A stretch of DNA of 11,592 nucleotides from Panacagrimonas sp. Its GTDB lineage: Bacteria; Pseudomonadota; Gammaproteobacteria; Nevskiales; Nevskiaceae. Shown in pieces: positions 1 through 6,103 of this stretch. The notes below the pieces were generated by a model. It ran no database searches, was not told where the DNA came from, and saw only the letters and a program-made list of their open reading frames with translations. The stretch is from contig JAJFJX010000152.1 of NCBI GenBank assembly GCA_021773655.1, positions 1 through 11,592 of the forward strand, in the 5' to 3' direction. Numbering within the stretch: position 1 is the first letter of the stretch; every line of letters starts with the position of its first letter. The position numbers and the translations under genes are program-made.

Positions 1-1
1 C

Positions 2-526
2 ACCACGCGGGCAGAATTCGCGCGTCTGGTCGCCACGGATCCGGACACCCTTACTGACCTGGAGCGGGCCGCCCGGTTTCTCTATATCCAGCGCGCCGCG
101 TTTGGCGGACGCCCTCGTGGGCCGATCTTTGGCGTCAGCACCGATAGACCCGGCCGGTTCGACATTTCCCAAGTCGGTCCCATGCTGGACGATCTCCATA
201 CCCGGATGTCAGGGGTGGTGATCGAATGCCTGCCTTACGGCGAGTTCATCCGGCGGTACGACCGACCAGGCACGCTGTTCTATCTCGATCCGCCCTACCT
301 CGGGAGCGAGGGAGACTATGGGCCGGACCTATTCAAACGAAGCGATTTCCAGGGAATCGCCGATGCTCTGTCTGCGCTGCAAGGCCGCTTCATAATGTCG
401 ATCAACGACACACCGGAGATCCGTGATGTGTTTTCCGGGTTCTCGTTTGAGGAGGTTTCGGTGACGTACACAGTGGCGCGTAAAGCCACTGGCAGCCGTG
501 CTGGAGAGCTCATAATCACGGGCTGA
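2..526 (+). CDS. D12-class DNA adenine-N6 methyltransferase (Dam-like), 5' truncated by window
   Basis: The reading frame is open from the window edge to a TGA at 524-526, so the N-terminus (with the AdoMet-binding FxGxG motif) lies outside; 174 residues are visible. The key signature is the catalytic motif IV, DPPY, at 287-298, in the context FYLDPPYLG. It is followed by a segment containing SINDTPEIRDVF, which matches the conserved region after DPPY in Dam-type enzymes. The upstream stretch LERAARFLYIQRAAFGG is also typical of phage D12 methylases. These enzymes transfer a methyl group from AdoMet to adenine N6 in short sites such as GATC; in mobile elements they are usually orphan enzymes that protect element DNA from restriction. 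The actual target site cannot be read from the sequence. The gene converges on the small - strand gene that ends 9 bases downstream. The family call is firm; the role is inferred. Confidence 0.9.
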   Translation, partial: TTRAEFARLVATDPDTLTDLERAARFLYIQRAAFGGRPRGPIFGVSTDRPGRFDISQVGPMLDDLHTRMSGVVIECLPYGEFIRRYDRPGTLFYLDPPYLGSEGDYGPDLFKRSDFQGIADALSALQGRFIMSINDTPEIRDVFSGFSFEEVSVTYTVARKATGSRAGELIITG

Positions 527-534
527 AGTAGTGT

Positions 535-747
535 CTATTTAGATCCGATCATGGCGTCGTTGAACCATCGTAGATCCTCGTCGGAGGAACAACGGTGGAT
601 CAGGAACGCGCCTTGCGTGTCCTCGTGACCAATCCAGAACCCGTGTTCTCGGCAGACGCCGTTTATGGCCTCGATGAATGCGTTGACCGTCGTGGCGTCC
701 GCGTATTCGCCGGTGCCGGCGACCATTCTGCGCTCTGTTTCACTCAC
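535..747 (-). CDS. hypothetical small protein (70 aa)
   Basis: Unrecognised. The start is a GTG at 745-747 whose bases overlap the TGA of the upstream gene as GTGA, a classic arrangement for translational coupling, which supports both the start and the reality of the gene. The protein is soluble, with no membrane segment. Its middle, around VNAFIEAINGVCREHGFWIGHEDT, has the look of a small alpha/beta phage protein in which a helix is followed by a strand. It is the last gene of a two-gene - strand unit and converges on the methyltransferase gene. No function is proposed. Confidence 0.6.
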   Translation of the reverse strand: MSETERRMVAGTGEYADATTVNAFIEAINGVCREHGFWIGHEDTQGAFLIHRCSSDEDLRWFNDAMIGSK

Positions 748-1091
748 CGATTGTTTCTTCCGGATCTCGCTGGCATTGGGGAGACCAAGAAGTGGTCTGG
801 CAGTCCGATTCTCCGGTTCTGCATAATTCGGTCAGCCGTGGCTTTGATGAACTGCGTTATCTCTTGCTCTGTCCCGCGCGCTTCCAACTCGATACCCAGT
901 TTCAGCATTTGACGCACGGTCAGCGGATATTGTTTGGCAAGCTCAATGATGCCGCGCCCAAAGCGTTCAATCTCGTCGCTATTGAGCGTGCCGATGTATC
1001 CGTCTAGGTACTCGCGATATCGACGGTGATGGTTAAGCGCAGATTTGATCGCATGCTGACCTCCTAACGCGAACGCGATAGGTGCTTCCAT
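744..1091 (-). CDS. hypothetical protein (115 aa)
   Basis: Unrecognised soluble protein, mostly charged and predicted helical, with a basic C-terminus (PARSGRNNR). The ATG at 1089-1091 is preceded by GGGAG about six bases upstream. An in-frame TGA shortly upstream leaves no earlier start codon. Its stop overlaps the GTG start of the next gene (744-747), so the two are probably co-translated. Inside the gene, just after its start, lies a perfect GGAGG (minus strand, about 1058-1062) before an out-of-frame ATG that opens only 16 codons; this is probably incidental. No conserved motif was found that would assign a role. Confidence 0.6.
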   Translation of the reverse strand: MEAPIAFALGGQHAIKSALNHHRRYREYLDGYIGTLNSDEIERFGRGIIELAKQYPLTVRQMLKLGIELEARGTEQEITQFIKATADRIMQNRRIGLPDHFLVSPMPARSGRNNR

Positions 1092-1177
1092 TCCCTTCTC
1101 CCAATCCCGCTGGTTCTGCCGAAGTCCAACGTATCACGTCGGGTATCAGTAGGCACGCTGGCGCGATGCGGCCCCAT
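1064..1177 (-). CDS. possible 37-aa leader ORF with strong ribosome binding site
   Basis: An ATG at 1175-1177 lies nine bases after a strong GGGAGGAG sequence (minus strand, bases 1187-1194). It opens 37 codons that stop inside the beginning of the next gene, overlapping it by 28 bases. Such an overlap could couple translation of the 744-1091 gene to the leader. The encoded peptide is very arginine-rich with no recognisable pattern, which is what a chance frame in GC-rich DNA looks like, so the coding case rests only on the ribosome binding site. The same bases could instead belong to a + strand RNA ending at the adjacent terminator. Confidence 0.2.
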   Translation of the reverse strand: MGPHRASVPTDTRRDTLDFGRTSGIGRREWKHLSRSR

Positions 1178-1200
1178 TGTGGGGCACTCCTCCCTGTCCT

Positions 1201-1232
1201 GCCCCCGCCTTAGGGCGGGGGCCATTTTTTTT
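1201..1232 (+). terminator. strong Rho-independent terminator
   Basis: A nine-base-pair GC stem (GCCCCCGCC at 1201-1209 with GGCGGGGGC at 1214-1222) closes a TTAG loop and is followed by CA and eight Ts (1225-1232). This is a textbook intrinsic terminator for + strand transcription. No + strand gene ends nearby: the methyltransferase stops 675 bases upstream and the intervening genes are on the - strand. It may therefore end read-through from the methyltransferase, or a short untranslated RNA that starts in 1092-1200. A second small hairpin (GCCCCA/TGGGGC, 1170-1185) stands just before it. It insulates the + strand gene set that begins at 1301. Confidence 0.8.
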
Positions 1233-1300
1233 GCGCCCCGTGTTGAACGTTTGATCGAATCCGGCTCTAGTTGCGCGCTATTCAAACAAGGGGAACCGCG

Positions 1301-1681
1301 ATGTTGCCGGGTTTCGGGCTCGATGAGTGGATGGTCGCATGGAATCCAATTGATAAGGACTGGCCGCGTGGAAAGCCCCGTGGGTCAGTTGAAGTAGGTA
1401 TTTGGCCCGATAAGGTCAGATGGAATATGCAATATCAAAAGACTGCCGGTTGTTGCTGCGCCGACTGGCACCTATTGTCCGAGACGCAGAAATTACAACA
1501 AATCGCCAACGGGGTTTTCTATCTGGTGATGGGATGCGGTCTAAGCGCCACCGCGGTTCATCGCGAATTCTTGAAAATAGATGCATATCGGACGATGGAG
1601 CTCGATTGTCTGGGTATGGTCCAAGTTCGGATGTTTCGAATGTTTTCGGAAGATCAAATGACCGCATCAGATTACAAATAA
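1301..1681 (+). CDS. hypothetical protein (126 aa)
   Basis: Unrecognised. The start chosen is the ATG at 1301 because AAGGGG sits seven bases before it; the frame also has an earlier non-ATG codon at 1271 without such support. The protein contains a tryptophan-rich first third (DEWMVAWNPIDKDW), a CCC cluster near residue 52, and a helical second half (LQQIANGVFYLVMGCGLSA followed by AVHREFLKIDAYR) that resembles small phage proteins acting on an unknown partner. It is the first of four small + strand genes. From about 1430 onward the DNA becomes visibly richer in A and T than its surroundings, a possible sign of separate origin. A weak promoter may lie at TTGAAC (1243-1248) with TCTAGT 17 bases downstream. 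Confidence 0.55.
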   Translation: MLPGFGLDEWMVAWNPIDKDWPRGKPRGSVEVGIWPDKVRWNMQYQKTAGCCCADWHLLSETQKLQQIANGVFYLVMGCGLSATAVHREFLKIDAYRTMELDCLGMVQVRMFRMFSEDQMTASDYK

Positions 1682-1693
1682 TAACGAATAACA

Positions 1694-2053
1694 ATGACTT
1701 ATGCGAACAATCGTCAGTCAGTTGTTAACCCGCATGGTGAGATCATTTGCCTTCACCAAGAGGGCTCGCAACTGATGGTCGAAATTGTAGAAACGATTGA
1801 GGTGGACGCAGACTTCAAGCCGGCTTCGACAGAAGATTGGGTCAAAGTGCGGATCCATGTCAGCCCTCGTAACGGTGTGCGGATTGGAATGATCGATTGG
1901 GCGATTCAAAACAGCAACAGTTCTGCCGACATGAACGCGCTTGCTCCAATGCCCGTCGATGATGCGATGAAGCTTGCGCGTGCAAAGGCGGTCCAGGCGG
2001 GGCTCGGGGCGATCTATGTCCACGACGCGACCGCGGGGTCAGCGACAAACTGA
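1694..2053 (+). CDS. hypothetical protein (119 aa)
   Basis: Unrecognised soluble protein starting 12 bases after the preceding stop, so probably co-transcribed. The ribosome binding site is poor (AT-rich spacer TAATAACGAATAACA), suggesting either coupling to the upstream gene or weak translation. The first two thirds look beta-rich (GSQLMVEIVETIEVDADF, then WVKVRIHVSPRNGVRIGMIDW). The last third is a helix (DDAMKLARAKAVQAG) followed by IYVHDA. No catalytic or metal-binding motif is visible. The alternative frames in this stretch give implausible, arginine-rich products, so this frame is preferred. Confidence 0.6.
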   Translation: MTYANNRQSVVNPHGEIICLHQEGSQLMVEIVETIEVDADFKPASTEDWVKVRIHVSPRNGVRIGMIDWAIQNSNSSADMNALAPMPVDDAMKLARAKAVQAGLGAIYVHDATAGSATN

Positions 2054-2078
2054 TCATCTATCTCGGGGAGCCAGATCG

Positions 2079-2294
2079 ATGTCCGATTGCGAGTATTACG
2101 AGATCGAAACCATCACGATCCAAAGGCGGCCGATCGGCAGGACGTACCGGCCAAAGTCAGGCAAGGCGCCATGGTGTTCGCACCAAGGAAGCCAAGTCAC
2201 CCAGGACATGGCGATGGGACCCGGCGGGGGAAACAAGCTCAAGTGCGGTGGCGATCTGGACAAGTGTCCCATTCGGCACCTCTTGGACGATTGA
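2079..2294 (+). CDS. small cysteine-containing hypothetical protein (71 aa)
   Basis: The start is the ATG at 2079, with GGGGAG eight bases upstream; longer forms from the same frame would overlap the previous gene and be arginine-rich. Four cysteines (residues 4, 33, 56 and 63) and nearby histidines (WCSH, residues 32-35) could bind a metal, in the pattern WCSH...LKCGGDLDKCPI. The spacing does not match a zinc finger family I can name. It lies 25 bases after the preceding stop in the same small + strand unit. A perfect TTGACA overlaps its stop at 2291-2296, but no matching -10 box is present. Confidence 0.55.
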   Translation: MSDCEYYEIETITIQRRPIGRTYRPKSGKAPWCSHQGSQVTQDMAMGPGGGNKLKCGGDLDKCPIRHLLDD

Positions 2295-2350
2295 CAGCCG
2301 CGCAATCGCGATCCGACGACACGTCGGTTCAAAACTGAATATGATGCACC

Positions 2351-2611
2351 ATGCGCTCCCCCGAACAGTTCACACCCCTCACCCTATCCGGCCTAGCGGA
2401 AGGGCAGGGCGTGCTGGCGTCATGCAATCCGTGCAACCGGCATATCGTTGTGTCGGGATCGGCGTTGGCCGAACGTCTAGGTGGTGACTGGCCGGTTCCC
2501 AAGGTCAGCGAGCGGCTGGTGTGCAGCAAGTGCAACGGGCGGGATATCGCGACCCGGCCCGATTGGAAGACCTACAGCATGCGGCAAGTTGTGGGCGCGA
2601 CTATTGCGTGA
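2351..2611 (+). CDS. zinc-ribbon hypothetical protein (86 aa)
   Basis: Two cysteine pairs, CNPC (residues 25-28) and CSKC (58-61), flank a helix of the form ALAERLGGDWPVPKV, and the second pair is followed by GRDIATRPDW. This arrangement (CxxC, about 29 residues, CxxC-x-GRD...RPDW) is one I recognise from small alphaproteobacterial and phage proteins of unknown function with a zinc-ribbon fold. The zinc site is inferred from the cysteines. No ribosome binding site is evident before the ATG, so translation may be weak or the start may differ. The 56-base gap upstream holds a perfect hairpin (CCGACG/CGTCGG, 2313-2327) without a T tract. The gene converges on the XRE-like gene, with five bases between the stops. 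Confidence 0.65.
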   Translation: MRSPEQFTPLTLSGLAEGQGVLASCNPCNRHIVVSGSALAERLGGDWPVPKVSERLVCSKCNGRDIATRPDWKTYSMRQVVGATIA

Positions 2612-2616
2612 CGTCG

Positions 2617-2907
2617 CTACTGGGTCTTTGACCGGGGATTGGTGACCCAATCCGGCGCGCCCAACGCGGCGTCCAGGGCCTTGAAGACACGTCGATGATC
2701 GACCTCAACGAGGATCAGTAAGCTACGAGCTGGCTCCGGCACGTCATGAATTTCTTGCTCCCAGTTCTCGACGTTGCGCTCGCTGATATGGAGGCGGTCG
2801 GCGAACTTCTTCTGGCTAAGGCCGGTCTTGCTGCGGATCGCCTTGACGCGTTCACCAGTAAGGGTGGGAGCCATTTGTTGCAGACCTTCAACGATGAACG
2901 TGTTCAC
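2617..2907 (-). CDS. XRE/Cro-type helix-turn-helix regulator (96 aa)
   Basis: The segment LTGERVKAIRSKTGLSQKKFADRLHISERNVENWEQ (residues 16-51) is a standard Cro/C1-type helix-turn-helix: a first helix, the GLSQ turn into helix 2, then recognition helix SERNVENWEQ. The overall form resembles HigA/NadS-type antitoxin regulators, but no RelE/HigB-like toxin is adjacent, so a toxin-antitoxin role is not supported here. The start is uncertain: the frame opens with a GTG at 2905-2907, and an internal ATG at residue 12 (2872-2874) would give a shorter protein that still keeps the whole domain; neither has a clear Shine-Dalgarno. It is the last gene of the ardC run, 43 bases after the preceding stop. 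It could bind the paired palindromes at 6070-6118, but this is only a guess. Confidence 0.8.
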   Translation of the reverse strand: MNTFIVEGLQQMAPTLTGERVKAIRSKTGLSQKKFADRLHISERNVENWEQEIHDVPEPARSLLILVEVDHRRVFKALDAALGAPDWVTNPRSKTQ

Positions 2908-2950
2908 GCAGATACCGACTTCGGAGAATGCCCCAGCAGTGGCCTATCGC

Positions 2951-3406
2951 TCAAGGGCGAGGTTGCGTATCGCCTTGGTTTGGGGGAATTGCCGCAAGCG
3001 CCCTTTGTCCTAGCTCCAGAATCTCGGACCGAGCGGCGCCTTCGCCGACCTCGTCAATCCCGTCGAGTATCCGGGCGATATGAAAGGCATCCTCTGGGGT
3101 GAGCGTTTGCAGCGAAGTCTCTCGGAAATGGTCCATTTCCTGCTCGACCCCACACTTGGAGAGTTCGTAATCGAGCAGGCATCCACAGTTCTCGCAGTGG
3201 CAGCAAGTGTCGGCCGACAGGTATTGACCAGCATAGCCGCCGTCCACAGTTTCTCCCTTTCCCGCGGCTACGGCTTTTTCTGCGCAACCGTGGCAATAGT
3301 TGAAGCCCGGATCCGCATGGTCGCCGGCCAGCCAACAGGGAGGCGGCGGAGACAGCTTGGCGAATTGATCAAGGCTGCGTGCGATGTCGGACGCTGTGAC
3401 CGTCAT
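2951..3406 (-). CDS. cysteine-rich hypothetical protein (151 aa)
   Basis: Nine cysteines sit in the first 85 residues, including CHGC (38-41) and a dense cluster from CCHC to CGC (68-76), then C85; this strongly suggests one or two structural zinc sites. The second half is helical and acidic (LTPEDAFHIARILDGIDEVGEGAA). I do not recognise a named family. The start is the ATG at 3404-3406, which has GGAG seven bases upstream and overlaps the stop of the preceding small gene as ATGA; a TTG two codons earlier would be too close to the GGAG. It is coupled to the 56-residue gene and belongs to the ardC run. Confidence 0.7.
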   Translation of the reverse strand: MTVTASDIARSLDQFAKLSPPPPCWLAGDHADPGFNYCHGCAEKAVAAGKGETVDGGYAGQYLSADTCCHCENCGCLLDYELSKCGVEQEMDHFRETSLQTLTPEDAFHIARILDGIDEVGEGAARSEILELGQRALAAIPPNQGDTQPRP

Positions 3407-3573
3407 TCGCAATCTCCATGCTCCACGTTGAAGTAAAGTGCGTACTCATCGGGGCAGTCCGCGTTGAGCGCTGTGATCGCGAAATTCGCCGCTGCCCTCG
3501 CCGCTTCGCTCTTTAACTGGAACTCCTGCGTTTCGTCTTCGCTGCCGATGGTGAAGGTGACGTAATAGCTCAT
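3403..3573 (-). CDS. hypothetical 56-aa protein
   Basis: A small gene read on the - strand whose ATG (3571-3573) overlaps the acyltransferase stop as ATGA and whose own TGA overlaps the next ATG at 3406, so it is locked between two coupled neighbours. The protein begins MSYYVTFTIGSEDETQEF and continues with an alanine-rich helix (KSEAARAAANFAI) and an acidic tail ending EHGDCE. The pattern of a beta hairpin followed by a helix and a strand (YALYFNVEH) suggests a compact alpha/beta fold. No function is assigned. The double overlap makes a real gene much more likely than its length alone would. Confidence 0.7.
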   Translation of the reverse strand: MSYYVTFTIGSEDETQEFQLKSEAARAAANFAITALNADCPDEYALYFNVEHGDCE

Positions 3574-4619
3574 AGCAATTCTCCCGTGTTGGGCGCCGCC
3601 GTCTTGCGTCGCTTAAGGCGCAGAAACGGTTTTTCGAGGTAGGCGTAGGAAAGCGGTGCAACGACCGCGAGTAGGGCTAGGCCGATCACGGGATCGAGGG
3701 GCCATACCAGGCCCTCCCAGCGCCGTGGGTTAGTGGCGAGGAAGAACCCCTGCCACATGTAAATGCCGTATGAGATCGTCCCCAAGTAGGCGAGGGGGCG
3801 CCACGACAGGACGCGCACGGCCGTGCTGCGCTGGTTCCAGGCCACCCAGCCGATCAGCAGTGTGTAGGCGATGGTCGTATTGTTCGGCCAGGTGTAGATC
3901 GATCCGGCGAGCAGGGCGGCGGCCAGCAACAATCCGGCGCGGGACGCGATGACACGGCGGATATCGGGCGGCGCCAGCGCCAGCAGGGCGCCAAGGGCGA
4001 TGTCGCGACCGGCGATCATCGGCCAGCGAAATACCGTGAAGTCGGCTTCCAGGGGTCGCGCGATGTTCAGGCTCGTCAGGTATGACACGATGAACATGAT
4101 CAGCGCGAAGGCCACGACGCTGCGGCCGCGGCGCATCAGCGCCAGGAAGGCGAACGGCCAGATCAAATAGAACTGCTCCTCGACGGACAGCGACCACAGA
4201 TGGCCGGTCAGCCCATCTATCGACGACCTCGGAATCAGGTTGTATGTGAAGGTCCAGCCGTGGATCAGCGAACGGCCATCGCCGCTGAGCATGGCGTTTA
4301 GGTCGGACAAGAACAGCGCCGTCACTGCCACCATGAAGGCCATGTAGAGCGGCAGGATGCGCAGCGCACGGCGCGCCATGAACGCCCGTATGTTGATGGT
4401 GCCCGCGGCGGCGTATTCCTTGGTCAGCAGATGGGTGATCAGGAAGCCAGACAGGACGAAGAAGGTCTGCACGCCCGTATTGCTGCCGAGCAGGCGTTGC
4501 AGCGGGTCTAGGGCAGGGTGGTGTTCCTTGAGCCAGGTGAACGCGCCCAAATGGGTGACGACAACCGAAAGCACTGCCAGTGCCCGGATGCCGTCTAACC
4601 CATGTATGCGGGCGGTCAT
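3570..4619 (-). CDS. acyltransferase 3 family membrane protein (OafA-like O-acetyltransferase)
   Basis: The 349-residue protein has the family signatures in order: GLDGIRALAV...THLG near the N-terminus, with the conserved Arg12 and His23; FFVLSGFLIT (53-62); RRALRILPLY; LWSLSVEEQFYLIWPF; SYGIYMWQGF; and a C-terminal YLEKPFLRLKRR. There are about ten hydrophobic segments. This is a complete AT3 (Acyl_transf_3) integral membrane domain of normal length, without the SGNH domain some members carry. Such proteins acetylate or otherwise acylate O-antigen, exopolysaccharide or related glycans at the inner membrane. An in-frame TGA lies just before the ATG at 4617-4619, so the start cannot be further upstream; the ribosome binding site is weak. 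Carriage on a mobile element suggests serotype or receptor conversion, as with phage Oac enzymes. The acyl donor and acceptor cannot be read from the sequence. Confidence 0.92.
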   Translation of the reverse strand: MTARIHGLDGIRALAVLSVVVTHLGAFTWLKEHHPALDPLQRLLGSNTGVQTFFVLSGFLITHLLTKEYAAAGTINIRAFMARRALRILPLYMAFMVAVTALFLSDLNAMLSGDGRSLIHGWTFTYNLIPRSSIDGLTGHLWSLSVEEQFYLIWPFAFLALMRRGRSVVAFALIMFIVSYLTSLNIARPLEADFTVFRWPMIAGRDIALGALLALAPPDIRRVIASRAGLLLAAALLAGSIYTWPNNTTIAYTLLIGWVAWNQRSTAVRVLSWRPLAYLGTISYGIYMWQGFFLATNPRRWEGLVWPLDPVIGLALLAVVAPLSYAYLEKPFLRLKRRKTAAPNTGELL

Positions 4620-4639
4620 GGCTCAAACGAACCCCATGG

Positions 4640-4909
4640 TCATCCGCACCTGTGTTCGGCTGTGAGCAGGACGACGTCGCCGACGATCAAATCGGACGTG
4701 GCGCGGTGGGACCGAAACATCGCCGTGGCGCGCTGGTTGACGGGAAGCCCCTTAAGCTTGCCTTCCTCGTTGACGATCATTTGGTCGTCGCCGAGGCGGA
4801 CAATCTCGATCCAACCGCCGACCTGCGATTGAAGCCAGCTGAGCGACGGCTCGCCCATTGCGTCTTCTACGACCGTTTTGTCGCCGTTCGATTTGATCAG
4901 CGTGATCAT
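4640..4909 (-). CDS. DUF3846-like protein (89 aa)
   Basis: The protein contains LQSQVGGWIEIVRL (residues 26-39), then MIVNEEGKLKGLPVNQRATAM (44-64), and IVGDVVLL near the end. This order, VGG-IE-V, NEEGKL-LP-N-AT, IVGD, is the pattern of DUF3846 domain proteins, which occur on plasmids and phages and have no established biochemical function. The ATG at 4907-4909 has GAGGA seven bases upstream and overlaps the previous stop as ATGA. The next gene, the acyltransferase, begins 20 bases downstream. Its place beside ardC is consistent with an establishment role for the element, but that is inference from context only. Confidence 0.75.
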   Translation of the reverse strand: MITLIKSNGDKTVVEDAMGEPSLSWLQSQVGGWIEIVRLGDDQMIVNEEGKLKGLPVNQRATAMFRSHRATSDLIVGDVVLLTAEHRCG

Positions 4910-5109
4910 TTCAGTTTCCTCGCTTCGTCCATTTCGTGAGCGACGCGCTCCCGATACGTCGGGCCTTCCATGGCCGCTTCCATGCCGCGGTCGTATGCAG
5001 CCTCGTGGCAGTTGGCGCACCGGTAGCCGTGGACGCCGCCCCACGGGTCTTCAATGGGGGTCACTTCAACGGTTGACGGGCAGTCGTCGCAGGTGGGTGT
5101 GCTGTTCAT
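4906..5109 (-). CDS. small zinc-ribbon-like protein (67 aa)
   Basis: Two cysteine pairs, CDDC (residues 7-10) and CANC (31-34), frame a short beta-like stretch, the spacing expected of a zinc ribbon; the rest is a charged helix (RERVAHEMDEARKLK). The start at 5107-5109 was chosen because GGAG lies six bases upstream. An ATG four codons earlier (5119-5121) has only a weak AGAAGAA before it. The stop overlaps the next start as ATGA (4906-4909). It follows ardC after 65 bases that hold a strong hairpin. A DNA- or protein-binding role is plausible but unproven. Confidence 0.65.
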   Translation of the reverse strand: MNSTPTCDDCPSTVEVTPIEDPWGGVHGYRCANCHEAAYDRGMEAAMEGPTYRERVAHEMDEARKLK

Positions 5110-5141
5110 TTCGTGCTCCATTATTCTTCTGGCGGCGGGCG

Positions 5142-5163
5142 CCGGCGCTGCGGTTAGCGCCGG
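5142..5163 (-). other. strong intercistronic hairpin after ardC
   Basis: CCGGCGCT (5142-5149) and AGCGCCGG (5156-5163) form a perfect eight-base-pair GC-rich stem with a six-base loop, in the gap between the ardC stop and the next start. No run of U follows in the direction of transcription, so it does not look like a normal intrinsic terminator. It could slow decay from the 3' side, separate ardC expression from the downstream genes, or be a processing site. Confidence 0.5.
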
Positions 5164-5174
5164 GCCCTCTGTCG

Positions 5175-6023
5175 CTATGCCGCCAACGCCATGTCGTCGG
5201 CTTCGGTGATGTAATCGGCTGCCTTCTGGGCAGCGCTGAACGCGCGCAGGATGGCGTTCGGCTGGTCGGCTAGGCCCTTGATCCAGTGATTGAGGTAGCG
5301 GGCATGGTCGGCGCGGGGCTCGGGGGTGACTCGCGTATCGACGCACACCAGGGCGGAAGTTAGCTCCGCGATCAGCTCCTCGAAGGCGTACTCCGGGTTG
5401 CCGAAGTAGCCGGTCAGGTCGCGGTCGAGGCGGGACTTGTGCCCGGTCCAGTGGCCCAGCTCGTGGAACGCCGTGGAGTAGTAGCCGTCGGCCGACGTGA
5501 AGTCGTCGCGGTTCGGCAACCTGATCGCATCAAGCGCGGGGCTGTAAGCGGCCATGTCGCCGCCGTGCTGGATGTCCGCTCCGGTCTCGGCGATGACGAT
5601 CTCGGCGGCCTCGTGCGGCTCAACCGGTGCCCGCTCCTGGGCGTTCGCGACAAACGTGGTGGCCAACTGGTCGGCGTTGAAAACGTTGTAGAAGCGGATC
5701 AGCCAAACCTGGTCGTCCTCGCCGGTCTCGGCGTTGATCTTGGAGATGGGCTTCCACAAGACGACCTCGGTTCCACGGCTGCCCTTGGCAACCTGATGGC
5801 CCATGTCAGTCCAGCCCTTGTAAGTGTTCCAGAAAGGTGAGGTGAAGCCCTGCGCGGCGGCGGACATGCCGGTCAGGAAGACGTTGATGCCGCGATACGG
5901 GCGGCCGGAGCGCGCGTTGCAGTGGCGGCCGGCGCTTGCCCAGGGCTTCACCCAATTGGTGCCCTCGGATTCCATCAGCGCCCGGATTTTGTTTGCCACT
6001 TCGATTTTGACCTCACGCTTCAT
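5175..6023 (-). CDS. ardC: ArdC-type antirestriction protein (ssDNA-binding domain plus zincin)
   Basis: The 282-residue protein has the two-part ArdC layout. The N-terminal half is the ssDNA-binding (DUF1738) domain, with RPYRGINVFL (41-50), FWNTYKGWTDMGHQVAKGSRGTEVVLW (64-90) and a later FYNVFNADQL. The C-terminal half is a metallopeptidase-like domain with HELGH at 187-191 (in FHELGHWTGH) and a downstream glutamate region, YAFEELIAELTSA, that probably supplies the third zinc ligand. Known relatives (plasmid ArdC, RP4 TraC1) enter or act in the recipient cell, coat incoming single-stranded DNA and protect it from restriction enzymes. GGGAG lies nine bases before the ATG. It is the first gene after a promoter carrying two palindromic operators, as expected for a gene that must be off after establishment. 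The length is close to the family norm. Confidence 0.93.
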   Translation of the reverse strand: MKREVKIEVANKIRALMESEGTNWVKPWASAGRHCNARSGRPYRGINVFLTGMSAAAQGFTSPFWNTYKGWTDMGHQVAKGSRGTEVVLWKPISKINAETGEDDQVWLIRFYNVFNADQLATTFVANAQERAPVEPHEAAEIVIAETGADIQHGGDMAAYSPALDAIRLPNRDDFTSADGYYSTAFHELGHWTGHKSRLDRDLTGYFGNPEYAFEELIAELTSALVCVDTRVTPEPRADHARYLNHWIKGLADQPNAILRAFSAAQKAADYITEADDMALAA

Positions 6024-6059
6024 CTGTCTGATCTCCCTGCGGGTTTTGCTGTTTTCTTG

Positions 6060-6094
6060 ATTATAAGTATCCCCGATTCAGGGATAGTAGTCAA
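6060..6094 (-). promoter_or_regulatory. sigma70-type promoter of the ardC run
   Basis: Read on the - strand, TTGACT (bases 6089-6094) is followed after exactly 17 bases by GATACT (6066-6071), a good -35/-10 pair, about 40 bases before the ardC ATG. A perfect TATAAT lies immediately beyond (6060-6065) but would be 23 bases from the -35, so it is an alternative only if another -35 is used. One palindromic operator fills most of the spacer, and the second lies just upstream of the -35. Confidence 0.65.
6070..6084. promoter_or_regulatory. operator 1, 15-bp palindrome in the promoter spacer
   Basis: TCCCCGATTCAGGGA is a near-perfect inverted repeat of the form TCCCYGAWTCRGGGA. It lies between the -35 and -10 boxes of the ardC promoter, so a bound protein would block RNA polymerase. 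An almost identical copy lies 34 bp away, centre to centre. Confidence 0.7.
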
Positions 6095-6103
6095 CAAGAA
6101 AAG

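Noticed and set aside
2313..2327. A terminator hairpin (CCGACG/CGTCGG) after the gene ending at 2294
   Set aside because: The stem is perfect but short and is followed by TTCAAAA rather than a T run.
2291..2345. A promoter with perfect TTGACA before the zinc-ribbon gene at 2351
   Set aside because: No -10 box lies 16-18 bases downstream; the TATGAT at 2340-2345 is far too distant.
2617..3406. A toxin-antitoxin pair based on the XRE/HigA-like protein
   Set aside because: The neighbouring gene is a cysteine-rich protein with no resemblance to HigB/RelE or other toxins.
3730..4626. A 298-codon - strand frame overlapping the acyltransferase in another phase
   Set aside because: It is rich in Arg, His, Pro and Ala with no conserved pattern, while the overlapping frame has every AT3 motif.
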